From Chromobacterium violaceum ATCC 12472 (GTDB lineage: Bacteria; Pseudomonadota; Gammaproteobacteria; Burkholderiales; Chromobacteriaceae): DNA of 64,000 nucleotides. A program made the position numbers and the translations under genes. Every line of letters starts with the position of its first letter. Position 1 is the stretch's first letter. Below the pieces are notes generated by a model. It made no database searches, had not been told where the DNA came from, and was given only the letters and a program-made list of their open reading frames with translations. Positions 61,568 to 64,000 of the stretch are shown piece after piece. The stretch spans positions 4,687,081 to 4,751,080 of the forward strand of contig NC_005085.1 of the NCBI RefSeq assembly GCF_000007705.1, read 5' to 3'.

Positions 61568-63205
61568 TCAGGATTGCAGCGCGGCCTTGTTGCTCTTTTC
61601 GATCTGCTTGTTGATGAACCACTGCTGGGCCATCGACAGCACGTTGTTGACCACGTAGTACAGCACCAGGCCGGCCGGGAAGAAGAAGAACAGCGCGGAG
61701 AAGGCCAGCGGCATGATCTTCATCATCTTCGCCTGCATCGGGTCGGCCGGCGGCGGGTTCAGGAAGGTCTGCAGGAACATGGTGGCGGCCATGATCACCG
61801 GCAGGATGTAGTACGGGTCCGGGCGGGCCAGGTCGGTGTACCACAGCACCCACGGCGCGCCGCGCAGTTCCACGGAAGCCAGCAGCGCCCAGTACAGGCC
61901 GATGAACACCGGGATCTGGATCAGCATGGGCAGGCAGCCGCCCAGCGGGTTGACCTTCTCGGTCTTGTACATCTCCATCACCGCCTGCTGGAACTTCATG
62001 CGGTCGTCGCCGTGCTGCGCCTTCAGGCGCTCCAGGCGCGGCGCCAGGGCCTTCATCTTGGCCATCGAGCGGTAGGACGCGGCGGTCAGCGGGTAGAACA
62101 CCGCCTTCACGGTCAGCGTCAGCAGCACGATCGCCCAGCCCCAGTTGCTCACCAGGCCATGCAGCTTCACCAGCAGCCAGAACAGCGGCGAGGCGAAGAT
62201 GTAGAAGATGCCGAAGTCCTTGGCGTACTCCATGCCGTCGGCCAGCTTGGAGATGATGTTGTACTCTTCCGGACCGGCGTACAGCGGCACGGACACGCTC
62301 AGGCTCTTGCCCGGGGCCACGGTGGCGTAGTCCACCAGCGCGGCGGCGGAGTTCAGGCCGGCGGTTTCCTTCAGCTCGAAGCGGCAGGAACGCTCGTCCT
62401 TGCACACGGAGGCGCCGTCCAGCGGCTTCAGGATCCAGGCGGACATGAAGTAGTGCTGCAGCATCGCCACCCAGCCGTCGGTGGTGGTCTTGGCGTAGTC
62501 GCCCTTGCCCTTGGCCAGGTCGTCGAAGCTCACCTTCTGGAACTTATGTTCCGAGGTGTACACGGCCGGGCCGGTGTAGGTGTGGGCCATGCGGCCTTCG
62601 CCTTCCGGCGCCTGGCTGTCGCGCAGCAGGCGGTAGTAGGCGGTGGGGGCCAGCGGCGCGGCGCCGCCGTTCACGATGTCGTAACGGACGCCGATTTCAT
62701 AGCTGTTCTTCTTGAAGGTGTAGACCTTGCTCACCTTGACGCCGTTGGCGTCCGGCGCGGTCAGCTTCACCTCCAGCGTGTCGCCGGTCAGCTGGTAGCT
62801 GGGCTTGTCGCTGGTGAACACGGTTTTATGCGTCGGCAGCGCCGGGTTGCTGGCGGCCACCAGGCCGGTCTGGGCCACGTAGACGCGCTTGGCGCTGTCT
62901 TCAAACAGCTGGAACGGCTGCTTGTGGTCCTCGGCGGCGCCGTGCTTCAGCAGCTTGAGCGAGCGCAGGTCGCCGCCCACGGTATCGATCTCGGCTTCGA
63001 CCAGGTCGGTCTTGACTTGGATGCGCTGGCCGCGGGTCAGCTTGTTGGCGTCGGCCGGCTGCGCCACGTTGTTGGCGGCGCCGGTCGTGGCCTGGGTCTT
63101 GGCCGCTTGCTGTTGCGGGGTGTGCTTGGGCATGAAATATTCATTCCACCCAAACAGGATGCCCACGGACAGTAGAACAAAGATTATCAGTCGCTTGGAA
63201 TCCAT
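61568..63205 (-). CDS. yidC: YidC, membrane protein insertase
   Basis: YidC inserts and folds inner-membrane proteins, alone or with SecYEG. The 545-residue protein has an N-terminal membrane anchor ([21 protein letters not shown]), a large periplasmic beta domain (about 60-330) typical of Gram-negative YidC, and the conserved five-helix core ([42 protein letters not shown]). ATG 63205 is 19 bp after the yidD stop. Confidence 0.97.
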
Positions 63206-63224
63206 CTTCTCGATACCGGAAAGT

Positions 63225-63434
63225 TCAGGGAACCGGGTCATAGCCGCTGCCGCCCCAGGGATGGCAACGGCAGATGCGTCTGGCGGCCAGACAGCCGCCC
63301 TTGAGCGCGCCGTGTTTACTCACCGCCTCGATCGCGTAGCCGGAACAGGTGGGCTGGAAGCGGCAACGCGGCGCCAACCACGGGCTGATAGCCAGCTGGT
63401 AGAAACGGATCAGGAGGATGAGGATGCGCGACAT
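63225..63434 (-). CDS. yidD: YidD, membrane protein insertion efficiency factor
   Basis: A 69-residue small basic protein that assists YidC-dependent insertion. It has the family pattern [30 protein letters not shown] with conserved Cys residues and [15 protein letters not shown] at the C terminus. It overlaps the end of rnpA by 25 bp, as is usual. Confidence 0.95.
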
Positions 63435-63775
63435 CGTGCCAGTTTAGCAAACAACGCCTGCAACGCCGTTACAGCTTCGGCGCGCTGCTCGCGGGTAAAC
63501 GCCGTCTTGGCGCGCACCACGTAGTCCACGCCGTCCAGGCCTTGCTGGTTCAGGCGGAACCACTCGCGCACGCAGCGCTTGATGTAATTGCGGCGTACCG
63601 CCCGCTTGGCGACCTTCTTGCCGACCACCAAGCCCACGCGGGCGTGGTCCAGGCCGTTGGGACGGGCGAACACCTGGAAGAACGCATTGCTGCGCTGCTG
63701 CCGCAAACTAAAAACGGATGAGAACTCATCCGTTTTTAACAGCCGGTGCGCACGGCGAAAGCGGTAAGCCGACAA
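63410..63775 (-). CDS. rnpA: RnpA, ribonuclease P protein component
   Basis: This 121-residue basic protein assists the RNase P RNA in tRNA 5' maturation. The family block [14 protein letters not shown] is present (RNR-type motif, here RRNYIKR), with [14 protein letters not shown] just before. The frame starts at TTG 63775, four bases after the rpmH stop; no ATG or GTG lies at the conserved start of the protein, so a rare start codon is the best reading. Confidence 0.93.
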   Translation of the reverse strand: MSAYRFRRAHRLLKTDEFSSVFSLRQQRSNAFFQVFARPNGLDHARVGLVVGKKVAKRAVRRNYIKRCVREWFRLNQQGLDGVDYVVRAKTAFTREQRAEAVTALQALFAKLARCRASSSS

Positions 63776-63779
63776 GGGC

Positions 63780-63914
63780 TTAGACGGCCAGACGCTTGCG
63801 GCCCTTGGCGCGGCGAGCGGCGATGACGGCGCGGCCGCCGCGGGTCTTCATGCGGACCAGAAAGCCGTGAGTGCGTTTGCGACGGGTGGTGGACGGTTGG
63901 TAAGTACGCTTCAT
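63780..63914 (-). CDS. rpmH: RpmH, 50S ribosomal protein L34
   Basis: A 44-residue protein, too short for most gene lists, read directly from the minus strand: it begins [18 protein letters not shown], continues [20 protein letters not shown] and ends RKRLAV. This is the full L34 sequence pattern. It heads the operon with rnpA and lies next to oriC in most bacteria. Its promoter is just upstream. Confidence 0.98.
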   Translation of the reverse strand: MKRTYQPSTTRRKRTHGFLVRMKTRGGRAVIAARRAKGRKRLAV

Positions 63915-63953
63915 GATATGGGTTTCCTGTTTCGAAACGGAAATAAACGCGTG

Positions 63954-63982
63954 ATTTGACTCGATATTCGCGGCTTTGTCAA
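63954..63982 (-). promoter_or_regulatory. sigma70 promoter of rpmH
   Basis: On the minus strand TTGACA (63982-63977) and TCAAAT (63959-63954) have exactly 17 bp between them; transcription would start about 35 bp before the rpmH ATG. The consensus -35 and optimal spacing suit a highly expressed ribosomal protein gene. Confidence 0.78.
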
Positions 63983-64000
63983 CGAGGAATTTTCTCCGAC

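Overview
The window is a GC-rich stretch of bacterial chromosome that reads like a betaproteobacterium of the Neisseriales, most likely Chromobacterium or a close relative. This rests on protein similarity recalled from memory and on gene order; no search was run. I saw no tRNA, rRNA, CRISPR array, prophage or insertion sequence. Both ends are conserved cell-envelope and translation loci. The right end (rpmH-rnpA-yidD-yidC-mnmE, minus strand) is the block that normally lies beside dnaA/oriC, so the window is probably close to the replication origin.

Left part (1-16.3 kb): the division and cell-wall cluster runs on the minus strand as mraZ-rsmH-ftsL-ftsI-murE-murF-mraY, with start/stop overlaps throughout. 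It is driven by a clear sigma70 promoter followed by a 10-bp-phased array of GTGGG boxes, the expected MraZ operator. Next come gatCAB (tRNA-dependent amidotransferase, minus strand) and, divergently, the rod-shape operon mreB-mreC-mreD-mrdA-rodA.

Middle part (16.4-48.2 kb): an M16 protease, dinB with a SelT/W/H-like thioredoxin-fold gene, a PCuAC copper chaperone, marC, an AraC regulator with azlCD, and two aromatic amino-acid transporters (an NSS symporter and aroP). Between the two transporters is a 17-codon leader peptide with tandem Trp codons (GWWR, as in E. coli trpL), followed by a GC hairpin and a hairpin over the Shine-Dalgarno of the NSS gene. This looks like a tryptophan attenuator on a transporter. 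There follow a glycine-zipper protein, a fatty acid hydroxylase, a GST, a patatin lipoprotein and a GNAT. The biotin genes bioB, bioF, bioH and bioC are split by a GGDEF-EAL protein and a methyltransferase. Then come comF, trmL, rlpA, engB, cytochrome c4 with the ResB/CcsB cytochrome c maturation pair, and a TerC-CBS membrane protein.

Right part (48.3-60 kb): a small secreted protein with a structured leader, an osmoprotectant ABC importer of the YehZYXW type, and a minus-strand operon that is the best candidate for an undescribed system. That operon starts in an AT-rich promoter island and encodes, in order, a miniature HlyD-like membrane protein, a 68-residue Gly-rich bacteriocin-like precursor with a GA-type leader, a 101-residue two-helix membrane protein (possible immunity protein), a C39-peptidase ABC exporter, a YIP1 protein, and a complete MacA/MacB-type exporter (adaptor, ATPase, FtsX-like permease). 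One peptide, a processing exporter and a second efflux pump suggest bacteriocin production plus self-protection. No activity can be proven from sequence.
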